From Tenacibaculum gallaicum (GTDB lineage Bacteria > Bacteroidota > Bacteroidia > Flavobacteriales > Flavobacteriaceae): DNA of 64,000 nt. Where the stretch lies: contig NZ_QUNS01000001.1 of assembly GCF_003387615.1 (NCBI RefSeq), positions 350,241-414,240 of the forward strand, read 5' to 3'. Below are positions 32,303 to 41,104 of this stretch, piece by piece (the stretch's first letter is position 1; each line of letters starts with the position of its first letter). A program made the translations under genes and the position numbers. The notes under the pieces were generated by a model. The model did not search any database. It was not told where the DNA came from and worked only from the letters and a program-made list of their open reading frames with translations.

Positions 32303-34018
32303 ATGGCAGATAACAATCAAATAGTACTTCAAACTTTAATTGAGCAAAACAGAAAAGAATTATATCCAGAATTGTCAGCGGATGATTATTTTCATCTATT
32401 TGTTACTGAACAAGTAATGAAAGATACAGAGCTTTCTTATGATGAGATTGAAGAAGGTATTGTGGATAATGGAGGTGATGGAGGAATTGATTCAATTTAT
32501 ACTTTTGTAAATCAAGAGCTTGTACAACGAGATAGTGAGTTAATTGATGGGAAAAGAAACTCAGTAATTGATGTTTATATTTTACAATCAAAAAATGTAA
32601 ATGGTTTTGGAGAGACTCCAATAGAAAAATGTAATTCTTCAGCCATAGATATATTTGATTTGAATAAATCAATAAATTCGCTACGAGCAGTATATAATTC
32701 TGATTTACTAGCTAATGTTGAGGTTTTTAGAAATCAATATCTACATTTAGCGTCAAAGTTTCCTGTTTTAAGATTTCATTATTTTTATATTACTAAAGGC
32801 TCAGAAATACATCCGAATGTAGAAAGAAAAGTAGAAGTTTTAGTAAGTTCAATAAAAAAACATTTTGACAAAGCGGAAGTTATATTTGATTTTATTACAG
32901 CAAAAAAGCTTATTGATTTATCAAGAAAAGAGCAGTTACGTAGTAAGGATGTAGTGTTAAATGATAATCCAATCTCAACTCAAGATGGAGGATATATCGC
33001 AATCGTTCCGATAAAAAACTATTTTGATTTTATTACAGATGAGACGGATAACTTAATAAGATATTTTTTTGATGCTAATATTAGGGATTATCAAGTTAAT
33101 GTTGATGTAAACAAAGAAATTAGAAAAACATTAATAAGCCAAAATGAAAATGAAGATTTTTGGTGGTTAAATAATGGAGTTACGATTACAGCAATTGATG
33201 CAACTTTTGCAAGTAAAAAACTACATATAGAGGATCCACAGATTGTTAATGGACTTCAAACATCTTTTGAAATTCATAAATATTTCACTGAGAATAGAAT
33301 AGAAAAAGAAAACAGAAATGTTCTTTTAAGAGTTATAAAAGTACAAGACGAAAAAAGTAGGCTAAACGTAATAAAAGCAACAAATAGCCAAACAAACATA
33401 CCTCCAGCATCATTAAGGGCTACTGATCCTATTCATAGAGATATTGAGGACTTCTTATTTTCAAAAGGATATTATTATGATAGAAGAAAAAATTATCACA
33501 AAAATCAAGGTAAGCCTGTAAATAAAATTATTAGTATACCGTATTTGGCGCAGATAATAACAGGAATTTACAATCAAAAACCTGACTATGCTAGAGCAAG
33601 GCCATCAACGTTAATTAAAAATAATAGTGATTACCAAAATATATTTAAGGACAGTTTATCATTGGAAATGTATCATAAAGGGATACTTATTCAAAAGAAG
33701 GTGGAAACTCTTTTAAAAGAATATGATAGCCCAAAACTTTCAAGACCTCAAATTGGAGATATAAAATTTCATGTAGCGATGTATGTTACTTCCATTTTAT
33801 GTAATAAACAAAAACCAACGTCTGAAGATATAGGAAAAGCAGATATTAGTAAAATGTCTAATGAAATGGTTACCAATGCAATTCAAAATACATATATTGT
33901 TTATGATGCGATGGGAGGAACAAATTCAGTTGCTAAAGGGAATGAGTTTGTGAAAGAAGTACTAGAACAGGTTCAAAATGAATTAAAAGAAAGAATAAAA
34001 GTTTTATCAAACACTTAA
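32303..34018 (+). CDS. AIPR-family (abortive infection) protein with nuclease-like N-terminus
   Basis: A 571-residue protein. The middle and C-terminal part match the AIPR domain (abortive phage infection): FWWLNNGVTITAIDA, then PQIVNGLQTSFEIHK, and NVIKATNSQTNIPPASLRATD. The N-terminal 100 residues carry GGDGGIDSIYTF (D59, D63) and, 27 residues on, VYILQSKN (Q95-x-K97). This fits a PD-(D/E)xK nuclease core of the Mrr-like kind. It is probably a phage-defence effector that cuts nucleic acid. It stands alone next to the REP array and upstream of mfd; a single-gene system is plausible for AIPR. Confidence 0.8.
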   Translation: MADNNQIVLQTLIEQNRKELYPELSADDYFHLFVTEQVMKDTELSYDEIEEGIVDNGGDGGIDSIYTFVNQELVQRDSELIDGKRNSVIDVYILQSKNVNGFGETPIEKCNSSAIDIFDLNKSINSLRAVYNSDLLANVEVFRNQYLHLASKFPVLRFHYFYITKGSEIHPNVERKVEVLVSSIKKHFDKAEVIFDFITAKKLIDLSRKEQLRSKDVVLNDNPISTQDGGYIAIVPIKNYFDFITDETDNLIRYFFDANIRDYQVNVDVNKEIRKTLISQNENEDFWWLNNGVTITAIDATFASKKLHIEDPQIVNGLQTSFEIHKYFTENRIEKENRNVLLRVIKVQDEKSRLNVIKATNSQTNIPPASLRATDPIHRDIEDFLFSKGYYYDRRKNYHKNQGKPVNKIISIPYLAQIITGIYNQKPDYARARPSTLIKNNSDYQNIFKDSLSLEMYHKGILIQKKVETLLKEYDSPKLSRPQIGDIKFHVAMYVTSILCNKQKPTSEDIGKADISKMSNEMVTNAIQNTYIVYDAMGGTNSVAKGNEFVKEVLEQVQNELKERIKVLSNT

Positions 34019-34052
34019 TAGAACAGATATTATTTAACCAAAATAATCCTCG

Positions 34053-34060
34053 TACATTTG
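34053..34060 (+). promoter_or_regulatory. mfd promoter, -7 box
   Basis: TACATTTG, a TAnnTTTG match 17 bases before the TTG start of mfd. No clear TTG element upstream. Confidence 0.45.
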
Positions 34061-34077
34061 CGTAAAATTTTTGTACG

Positions 34078-37000
34078 TTGAGCAAGCAAGCAATTGTAAA
34101 CCAATACCAACAATCTGAGAATGTAAAACAGATTGTAAATCAGCTTCAACAAGATCCACACCATTTTCAACTAACGAATTTGGTCGGTTCTTCGTTGTCT
34201 TTTGTCATTTCCGAAACTTTTAAACAAGCCGATAAACCCTACTTGTTAATTTTTAACGACAAGGAAGAGGCTGCATATTATCTAAACGATTTAGAGCAGT
34301 TATTGGGTGATAAAAACGTGTTGTTTTATCCGGGTTCGTATCGCAGACCGTATCAGATAGAAGAAACCGACAATGCCAATGTGTTGTTGCGTTCAGAGGT
34401 GTTAAACCGTATCAATTCTCGTAAAAAACCTGCGGTTATTGTTACCTATCCTACTGCCCTTTTCGAAAAAGTGGTGACCAAAAAAGAGCTGGAAAAAAAC
34501 ACGCTAAAAGTGATGGTGGGCGAGCAAGTATCGCTCGATTTTGTCAACGAAGTATTATTCGAATATCATTTTAAACGCGTTGATTTTGTAACCGAACCAG
34601 GAGAGTTTTCGGTACGTGGTGGAATTATCGATGTGTTTTCGTTTTCTCACGACGAACCGTATCGTATTGAGTTTTTTGGCGATGAGGTAGACAGCATAAG
34701 AACTTTTGATGTAGAAACGCAACTTTCTAAAGAAAAACTGAAGAAAGTAAGCATTATGCCCAATGTAGAAAACAAAACATTGAAGGAGTCACGAGAAAGT
34801 TTTTTAAAATACATATCGGCTAAAACGGCTGTTTTTGTGAAGAATGTAGACTTGTTAAGCGATTCATTAGACAAATTTTACCGAAAAGCAGAACTATCGT
34901 TTAACGAATTATCCACTGAAATCAAACACGCAAAACCCGAAGAACTGTTTTGTAATGGTGAGCTCATTCGTAATCAATTACAAGATTTTACAACGGTTGA
35001 CATTGGTAAAAACAGTCATCCCGAACAAAGAGAGAAACCGCAAGGTTCAGCGGAGCTAAATCTCACTGAAATAAGTTTTAATACCCACCCCCAACCTTCT
35101 TTCAACAAAAAATTCGACCTGTTAATTCAGAATTTTAATGAATTTTCAGCCAAAGGATTTACCAATTATATTTTCTGTTCTAACGACAAGCAAGCACAGC
35201 GTTTCCACGATATTTTTGACGATGGTGAACAAGAAGTTTCCTATGAAACCATTGTGTTTCCGTTATATCAAGGATTTGTAGATTTAGATAATAAAATTGT
35301 TTGTTATACGGATCATCAAATCTTTGAACGTTATTACAAATTCCGACTCAAAAACGGATATGCGAAAAAACAATCCATCACTATACAAGAACTTACCAAA
35401 TTAGACGTAGGTGATTATGTAACGCACATCGACCACGGAATTGGAAAGTTTGGAGGACTGCAAAAAATTGATGTAGAAGGGAAAAAGCAAGAAGCCATTA
35501 AGTTAATTTATGGCGACCGCGATATTTTATACGTGAGTATTCACTCGCTACACAAAATATCCAAATTCAACGGAAAAGACGGCAAACCGCCTAAAGTATA
35601 CAAACTAGGGTCGAATGCTTGGAAAAAAGTCAAGCAAAAAACCAAAGCTCGTGTAAAACATATTGCGTTTAACCTAATTCAGTTATACGCAAAACGAAAA
35701 CTGCAAAAAGGATTTGCTTTCGGACCCGATACGCACATGCAACACGAGTTGGAAGCAAGTTTCTTATACGAAGATACACCCGATCAGTTCTCTTCTACCC
35801 AAGAAGTAAAAGCCGATATGGAAAAAGAACAACCCATGGACCGTTTGGTGTGTGGTGATGTTGGTTTTGGAAAAACAGAAATTGCCATCAGAGCTGCTTT
35901 TAAAGCGGTAGATAACGGAAAACAAGTGGCGGTGCTCGTACCAACCACGGTTTTGGCATTTCAGCACTTTAAAACCTTTTCTAAGCGATTAAAAGACTTT
36001 CCGGTCACCATTGATTACCTAAACCGTTTTAGGACTACAAAACAACGAAAAGGCGTTTTAGAGGGAATAACTAACGGCGGTGTAGATATTGTAATTGGTA
36101 CGCATCAATTAACGAATAAAGCAGTTCAGTTTAAAGATTTAGGATTGTTGGTTATTGATGAGGAACAAAAATTTGGGGTAGCAGCGAAAGACAAACTAAA
36201 AACCATTAAAGAAAACGTAGATACGCTAACCTTAACGGCAACACCGATACCACGTACGCTACAGTTCAGTTTAATGGCGGCGCGAGATTTATCGGTGATT
36301 AAAACGCCACCACCCAATCGTCACCCGATAGAAACCAATGTAATTCGTTTTAGTGAAGAAACTATTCGCGATGCGGTTTCGTACGAAATTTCTCGTGGAG
36401 GACAGGTGTTTTTTATCCACAATCGTATTGAAAACATCAAAGAAGTAGCAGGATTATTGCAACGTTTGATACCAAGTGCTAAAATTGGTATTGGACACGG
36501 ACAAATGGAAGGAAAAAAGTTAGAAGAACTCATGCTTGGTTTTATGAACAATGAGTTTGATGTACTAGTTTCTACTACGATTATTGAAAGTGGATTGGAT
36601 GTACCGAATGCGAATACCATTTTCATCAACAATGCCAATAACTTCGGACTGTCGGATTTACACCAAATGCGTGGTCGTGTAGGACGTTCGAATAAAAAAG
36701 CCTTCTGTTATTTTATCACGCCACCGTACCATCATATGACCGATGATGCACGTAAACGAATTCAGGCATTAGAATTGTTTTCTGATTTAGGAAGTGGATT
36801 AAATATTGCCATGAAAGACTTGGAAATTCGTGGTGCTGGAGATTTACTAGGAGGTGAACAAAGCGGATTCATCAACGACATTGGTTTTGACACCTATCAG
36901 AAAATATTACACGAAGCGATTGAAGAACTGAAGGAAAATGAGTTCAAAGATTTATATCCTACGGATGAAAATGCACCAAAAGAGTATGTAAAAGAGGTGC

Positions 37001-37446
37001 AAATTGATACCGATTTTGAAATTCTGTTCCCAGATGATTATGTCAACTCAGTAACCGAACGTTTAAGTTTATACAACAAATTAGGAACCTTAACTATAGA
37101 AGAAGAATTACAAACCTTTGAAACTGAAATTATCGATCGTTTTGGAGAATATCCAACCCAAGTGGCCGATTTATTAGACAGTGTTCGTATTAAATGGTTA
37201 GCGAAAGAATTAGGCTTAGAAAAGGTGATTTTAAAGCAAAAACGATTAATTGGGTATTTTGTATCCGATCAGCAAAGTGCTTTTTACCAAACAGAAGCAT
37301 TTACCAAAATGTTGAGGTACGTACAGCACAACCCGAAAAGTTGTGTAATGAAAGAAAAGAAAACCAAAAACGGATTGCGTTTACTCATTACATTTATTAA
37401 AATTGATAGTGTACATAAGGCATTAGAAACCTTACAGAAAGTGTAA
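34078..37446 (+). CDS. mfd: Transcription-repair coupling factor Mfd
   Basis: An 1122-residue Mfd. It removes stalled RNA polymerase and recruits UvrA. Residues about 1-310 are the UvrB-like module. The RNA-polymerase-interacting domain follows with VGDYVTHIDHGIGKFGG. The translocase has Walker A GDVGFGKT (593-600) and DEEQ (694-697), then helicase motifs VSTTIIESGLDVPNANT and QMRGRVGR, and the C-terminal UvrA-masking domain. The only suitable start is TTG at 34078. Residues about 313-330 (SHPEQREKPQGSAELNLT) are encoded by an inserted REP-like fragment in a linker before QPSFNKKFDLLI. Codon use is richer in G and C than in neighbours. Confidence 0.95.
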   Translation: MSKQAIVNQYQQSENVKQIVNQLQQDPHHFQLTNLVGSSLSFVISETFKQADKPYLLIFNDKEEAAYYLNDLEQLLGDKNVLFYPGSYRRPYQIEETDNANVLLRSEVLNRINSRKKPAVIVTYPTALFEKVVTKKELEKNTLKVMVGEQVSLDFVNEVLFEYHFKRVDFVTEPGEFSVRGGIIDVFSFSHDEPYRIEFFGDEVDSIRTFDVETQLSKEKLKKVSIMPNVENKTLKESRESFLKYISAKTAVFVKNVDLLSDSLDKFYRKAELSFNELSTEIKHAKPEELFCNGELIRNQLQDFTTVDIGKNSHPEQREKPQGSAELNLTEISFNTHPQPSFNKKFDLLIQNFNEFSAKGFTNYIFCSNDKQAQRFHDIFDDGEQEVSYETIVFPLYQGFVDLDNKIVCYTDHQIFERYYKFRLKNGYAKKQSITIQELTKLDVGDYVTHIDHGIGKFGGLQKIDVEGKKQEAIKLIYGDRDILYVSIHSLHKISKFNGKDGKPPKVYKLGSNAWKKVKQKTKARVKHIAFNLIQLYAKRKLQKGFAFGPDTHMQHELEASFLYEDTPDQFSSTQEVKADMEKEQPMDRLVCGDVGFGKTEIAIRAAFKAVDNGKQVAVLVPTTVLAFQHFKTFSKRLKDFPVTIDYLNRFRTTKQRKGVLEGITNGGVDIVIGTHQLTNKAVQFKDLGLLVIDEEQKFGVAAKDKLKTIKENVDTLTLTATPIPRTLQFSLMAARDLSVIKTPPPNRHPIETNVIRFSEETIRDAVSYEISRGGQVFFIHNRIENIKEVAGLLQRLIPSAKIGIGHGQMEGKKLEELMLGFMNNEFDVLVSTTIIESGLDVPNANTIFINNANNFGLSDLHQMRGRVGRSNKKAFCYFITPPYHHMTDDARKRIQALELFSDLGSGLNIAMKDLEIRGAGDLLGGEQSGFINDIGFDTYQKILHEAIEELKENEFKDLYPTDENAPKEYVKEVQIDTDFEILFPDDYVNSVTERLSLYNKLGTLTIEEELQTFETEIIDRFGEYPTQVADLLDSVRIKWLAKELGLEKVILKQKRLIGYFVSDQQSAFYQTEAFTKMLRYVQHNPKSCVMKEKKTKNGLRLLITFIKIDSVHKALETLQKV
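35014..35068 (+). repeat. REP-like fragment inserted in frame in mfd
   Basis: GTCATCCCGAAC begins the segment. Bases 35032-35065 are identical over 34 positions to intergenic bases 30922-30955 of REP element A, including CCGCAAGGTTCAGCGGAGCT. The reading frame stays open and gives about 18 extra residues. The insert can fold through GAGA/TCTC outside and CCGC/GCGG or AACC/GGTT inside. Confidence 0.85.
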
Positions 37447-37470
37447 AACGTCATCACTCGCAATGAAGTT

Positions 37471-37588
37471 GTCTGTTCGAGTGGTTTTCACGATTAGAAT
37501 GAGTGAAAATTGTATCGAGAACTAGCTTATATGCATCTCGATACAAATTTCTTTCCTCTATCGAAAAAGAAATTCACTCGATGTGACA
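37471..37588. repeat. REP-like element R1, left of GIY-YIG gene 2
   Basis: About 118 bases starting GTCTGTTCGAGTGG and ending CACTCGATGTGACA, the two ends being imperfect inverted copies. Inside, TTGTATCGAGA and TCTCGATACAA form a perfect 11-base stem. It is repeated in the same direction at 37992-38108 with few differences. The remaining bases to 37693 show nothing recognisable. Confidence 0.85.
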
Positions 37589-37693
37589 ATGTAAACTCAT
37601 AACCAAAGGATGGGTACGTTGCCCCTAGCAATGAAGGAGTAAAGAAATTGTTATTCTTGTAAAAGGGTAACTAATTCGTTGATAAACTTTAAA

Positions 37694-37987
37694 ATGAAAA
37701 TATACTTTGTTTACATATTACAATGTTCAGATAAAAGCTATTATACAGGAGTAACTTCAAATCTATCTCAACGAATATTTCAACACCAAAACGGAACTTT
37801 TAAAGATAGTTATACTTCAAAAAGAAGACCTGTAGAATTAGTTTTTTATTGTGAATTTACCAACGTAGAAATGGCTATTGAAAAAGAAAAACAAATTAAA
37901 AAATGGTCAAGAGCAAAAAAAGAAGCTCTTATAAATAATGAGTTTGAAAAACTACCTAATTTAGCAAAAAAGAAGTTTAATAGTTAA
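37694..37987 (+). CDS. Small GIY-YIG nuclease-like protein 2
   Basis: About 97 residues from the ATG at 37694 (MKIYFVYILQ); a TTG 15 bases earlier is the alternative. The motif pair is FVYILQ and YYTGVTSNLSQRIFQH, with a further basic helix EKEKQIKKWSRAKKEALI. Compared with protein 1 the YIG is YTG. It is a stand-alone GIY-YIG domain of the YhbQ/UvrC-like type. Its coding region starts 105 bases after one REP-like element and ends four bases before a second, nearly identical one in the same orientation. Function unknown; endonuclease by family. Confidence 0.88.
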   Translation: MKIYFVYILQCSDKSYYTGVTSNLSQRIFQHQNGTFKDSYTSKRRPVELVFYCEFTNVEMAIEKEKQIKKWSRAKKEALINNEFEKLPNLAKKKFNS

Positions 37988-37991
37988 GATT

Positions 37992-38108
37992 GTCTGTTCG
38001 AGTGGTTTTTACGATTAGAATGAGTGAAAACTGTATTGAGAACTATAGTCCATATACATCTCGATACAATTTTTTTTCTATCGAAAAAGAAATTCACTCG
38101 ATGTGACA
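37992..38108. repeat. REP-like element R2, right of GIY-YIG gene 2
   Basis: Second copy of R1: same ends (GTCTGTTCGAGTGG ... CACTCGATGTGACA), same inner stem region (TGTATTGAGA / TCTCGATACA, with one G-T pair). It starts four bases after the stop codon of GIY-YIG gene 2. Confidence 0.85.
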
Positions 38109-38159
38109 GCTAAATCTAAAACAATTTTGTTTGTTTTGAAATAACATACATTTACCCTT

Positions 38160-39020
38160 ATGCAAAACAATCACATAAAACATGTTTCAGGCTTACTTTT
38201 AGCCACTGTTTTTATAAGCACCTCAAGTGTATTGGGTAAGTATATTGCAATGCCTTCGGAAGTGATTGTTTGGTTTCGTTCAGTATTTGCCATGGTAGTT
38301 TTATATGCTTTTTGTCGGTTTAGAAAGATTGATTTAAAAATACAATCAAAAGGACATGTACTTCCGTTTATTATAGGTGGTGTTTTTATGGCAGCGCATT
38401 GGATTACCTATTTTTATGCTTTAAAACTATCTAATGTTGCAATCGGAATACTTTCTTTATATACCTTTCCGGTAATGATTGCTTTTTTAGAACCCTTGTT
38501 TTTAAAGGTAAAATTCAATCCGATTCATATAATTTTAGGCTTGTTAGTACTACTTGGGTTATACATTTTAGCACCAGAATTTGATATTAAAAACACGCAA
38601 GTACAAGGAGTTTTGTTTGGTTTACTTTCCGCATTGTGTTATGCTGTTAGAATTTTAATTTTAAAGCAATATGTACAGCAATATAACGGAGTGATGTTAA
38701 TGTTTTATCAAACGGTAATTATTACCGTTTTATTGGTTCCTGTACTGTTTTTTATGGATATTTCAGGTTTTAGAGAGCAACTCCCCTATTTGTTACTATT
38801 AGGGTTGTTAACTACGGCTATCGGACATAGTTTAATGGTACACTCACTACAGTTTTTTTCAGCATCAACGGCAAGTATTATCAGTAGTATTCAGCCCATT
38901 TTCGGAATTTTGTTAGCGTTTATTTTTTTAAACGAAATCCCCACATGGAACACGTATATTGGAGGAAGTTTGATTTTAACAACCGTAATTATTGAAAGTA
39001 TTCGAAGTAGAAAAAGTTAG
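38160..39020 (+). CDS. EamA/DMT-family transporter
   Basis: A 286-residue inner-membrane protein with ten predicted helices in two EamA repeats (about residues 8-138 and 150-282). Signatures include VIVWFRSVFAMVVLYAF, MAAHWITYFYALKLSNVAIGIL, and in the second repeat ASTASIISSIQPIFGILLAFIFLNEIP. Members export amino acids, nucleosides and other metabolites, but the substrate is not predictable from this. It converges on the kinase-like gene with a four-base overlap of the two ends. Confidence 0.9.
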   Translation: MQNNHIKHVSGLLLATVFISTSSVLGKYIAMPSEVIVWFRSVFAMVVLYAFCRFRKIDLKIQSKGHVLPFIIGGVFMAAHWITYFYALKLSNVAIGILSLYTFPVMIAFLEPLFLKVKFNPIHIILGLLVLLGLYILAPEFDIKNTQVQGVLFGLLSALCYAVRILILKQYVQQYNGVMLMFYQTVIITVLLVPVLFFMDISGFREQLPYLLLLGLLTTAIGHSLMVHSLQFFSASTASIISSIQPIFGILLAFIFLNEIPTWNTYIGGSLILTTVIIESIRSRKS

Positions 39021-40102
39021 TGTAGCTTTTGTTGTTGTTGAATAATGGTTTTCATGCTAACATCTTCGTAATTTCTACGAACAAAAGTGAGTGCACTGTC
39101 TAGAACCTCTCCCATACCATCACTATCCCTAAAATTAATATCACCTGTAAATTCAAAAATTTCAGACTTTAGCTTTTCAATATTTTTAGGAGTAGAAATA
39201 TTATCAGATTTCATGGCAGTGAGCAAACGGTTTAATCGAGAACGTGAACCTAAAATTCTTTTAGCAACAATTGATCGCTCTTCTATTTGATATTGTTCAA
39301 TAGACTCTGAAGTAAGCTTATCTCCTACTAGTTGAACGAGTTTTATGTTTTCTTTAAAAAACTGCGGATAATATACTTTAAACTTTCCTTCGTAACATTG
39401 TTGGTCAAAATCTATCGGACGAATTTTATACACAACATTTTCAAAATCGTGTGTTGGTACTACCACATAGTTATACGAACGCATGTCACCCAACAAACGA
39501 ATCATACAACGTTCGTTAAACTTTACAAACTCTTTGGCTAATTGCGCTTTTTCAATATCTAAACAATCCTCTAAATAATCGTTGATAAAAACATCTCCAG
39601 GAATTCCTGATATATGTTCTTCTATCAAGGTGTCTTCATATACCAAAAAGTTAAGGTTATAAGGCGATAAAATATCCTCTAACTCTAGTCCGTAAATACG
39701 AGAAGAATCGGTTTTTTTAACGTAAAAATACGTGTAGTTATCATTTAAAATATTTCTAATTTTTATACGAAAAGGTTTAGAGTTACCAAACGTACAAAAA
39801 TCTATAGCATCAACATTTAAGTGTCTAATACCAGCATCAGAACCGTTAGAGTGTAAAATATTGTATACTTTTTTTAAGTATAAATCAATTTCCTCTCGTT
39901 CAAACTCATTGTAAAAAACACGTATCCATAAGGTATCGTTATCGTGTTTGTCGTACACAGCAACTGCGCCTTGAAAACGTAACAAATCATCATAAAAAAT
40001 AGGAATTTTAATAGTCCTGTTATGCCTTTTTAAGTAGGTTCCTAGTTTTTTGGTAACAGGAAAAGCAGGTTTTTTTTGTGATATGAGTTTGTTTTCTGAC
40101 AT
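39017..40102 (-). CDS. Kinase-like conserved protein of unknown function
   Basis: A 361-residue cytosolic protein that I do not recognise as a named family. It has features of a protein-kinase or aminoglycoside-kinase fold. RLLGDMRSYN gives D206 and N211, with the D-x4-N spacing of a catalytic loop. IRPIDFDQ gives D231 and D233 at the place of the DFG metal ligand. DTLIEEHISGIPGDVFINDYL looks like a hinge region, and TYFYVKKTD may hold the nucleotide-binding lysine. A glycine-rich loop is not obvious. It is transcribed alone, with a TATCTTTG box on its strand near 40120. Confidence 0.5.
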   Translation of the reverse strand: MSENKLISQKKPAFPVTKKLGTYLKRHNRTIKIPIFYDDLLRFQGAVAVYDKHDNDTLWIRVFYNEFEREEIDLYLKKVYNILHSNGSDAGIRHLNVDAIDFCTFGNSKPFRIKIRNILNDNYTYFYVKKTDSSRIYGLELEDILSPYNLNFLVYEDTLIEEHISGIPGDVFINDYLEDCLDIEKAQLAKEFVKFNERCMIRLLGDMRSYNYVVVPTHDFENVVYKIRPIDFDQQCYEGKFKVYYPQFFKENIKLVQLVGDKLTSESIEQYQIEERSIVAKRILGSRSRLNRLLTAMKSDNISTPKNIEKLKSEIFEFTGDINFRDSDGMGEVLDSALTFVRRNYEDVSMKTIIQQQQKLH

Positions 40103-40119
40103 TAATAGTCTTTTTTTTT

Positions 40120-40127
40120 CAAAGATA
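40120..40127 (-). promoter_or_regulatory. Promoter -7 box of the kinase-like gene
   Basis: Reads TATCTTTG on the minus strand, 18 bases before the start codon; an exact consensus box without a clear partner. Confidence 0.45.
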
Positions 40128-40186
40128 ATTTATTTTATTTTTTCTGGAATAGTATTTGTTAATTCCTAATATAAAAACCATCTACT

Positions 40187-41104
40187 ATGAAAAACTTTAA
40201 ATTAACTATTTCAAAGCCATGTCATGAAGATTGGAATGCAATGACACCTAATGAAAAAGGAAAATTTTGTAATTCCTGCTCAAAAACAGTAGTTGATTTT
40301 ACTCAAAAATCAACTAAAGAGATTGAAGATTATTTGGTAGCTAATAAAGGACAACGAGTTTGTGGTCACTTTTACAGAAAACAATTAGACAGTATTATAA
40401 TTCAGTTACCTGAAACAACTTTTTACCAACCTTTAACCTTTCAAAAATTATTTATTTTATCGTTGTTATTTGCGATGGGAACCACATTGTTTAGTTGCAA
40501 AACCAATACGGGAAAAACACAAAAAATAGAAAAGGTTGAGTTTATAGATACTGTTTCAGAAACAAACATATTGATTGATTCTTCACATGTTGATAAGGAG
40601 CCTGTTGTTCAAAAAAGGGAGTATAAAACTCCTCTAGTAGCAACTAAAAGAATGACTACTATTGAAACTAAATTAAAAGAAGATATTATATTACACCCAA
40701 ATGATAGTGTTCCAGAAGTTGTAATTATGGGAGATATTATTGAGGGAGAAATTGAAATAGAACCTAATGAACCGTACGCTTTTTTTCAAGTTGATATCAA
40801 GCCTAAATTCAAAAACTCTAAAGTTAGTTTTGGAGAAGACATCAATCGTCTTATCGAAAAAAAACTTGATAATGACCTAATCAATAAACTTGAAGTATAT
40901 AAAAAAAATGAAAGAGCGTATGCACAATTTATAATAGACACTATGGGCAATATTTCTAACATAAAAACAAGAGCTCCACGCCAAAAAGTAGAAGATTGGA
41001 TGATAAACTTTGTTGAAGGTTTACCCCAAATAATACCAGCTAAGATTGATGGAAAAAATGTAAATGTGCGATATACTTTACCAATTACTTTTAAAGTAGA
41101 TTAA
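40187..41104 (+). CDS. TonB-like protein with N-terminal Cys domain
   Basis: A 305-residue protein. Residues 1-60 form a small conserved Bacteroidota domain (ISKPCHEDWNAMTPNEKGKFCNSCSKTVVDFT, with a CxxC). One membrane helix follows (about 88-107, LFILSLLFAMGTTLFSC). The periplasmic C-terminal part (about 225-305) matches the TonB C-terminal fold: AQFIIDTMGNISNIKTRAP and VNVRYTLPITFKVD. It may link an inner-membrane energy or signal source to outer-membrane receptors, but no ExbB/ExbD or receptor gene is nearby. It may instead be a sensor. Confidence 0.7.
   Translation: MKNFKLTISKPCHEDWNAMTPNEKGKFCNSCSKTVVDFTQKSTKEIEDYLVANKGQRVCGHFYRKQLDSIIIQLPETTFYQPLTFQKLFILSLLFAMGTTLFSCKTNTGKTQKIEKVEFIDTVSETNILIDSSHVDKEPVVQKREYKTPLVATKRMTTIETKLKEDIILHPNDSVPEVVIMGDIIEGEIEIEPNEPYAFFQVDIKPKFKNSKVSFGEDINRLIEKKLDNDLINKLEVYKKNERAYAQFIIDTMGNISNIKTRAPRQKVEDWMINFVEGLPQIIPAKIDGKNVNVRYTLPITFKVD

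Noticed and set aside
37471..38108. GIY-YIG gene with flanking direct repeats as a classical insertion sequence or transposon
   Set aside because: No transposase, no target-site duplication could be recognised, and the repeats are themselves palindromic REP-like elements.
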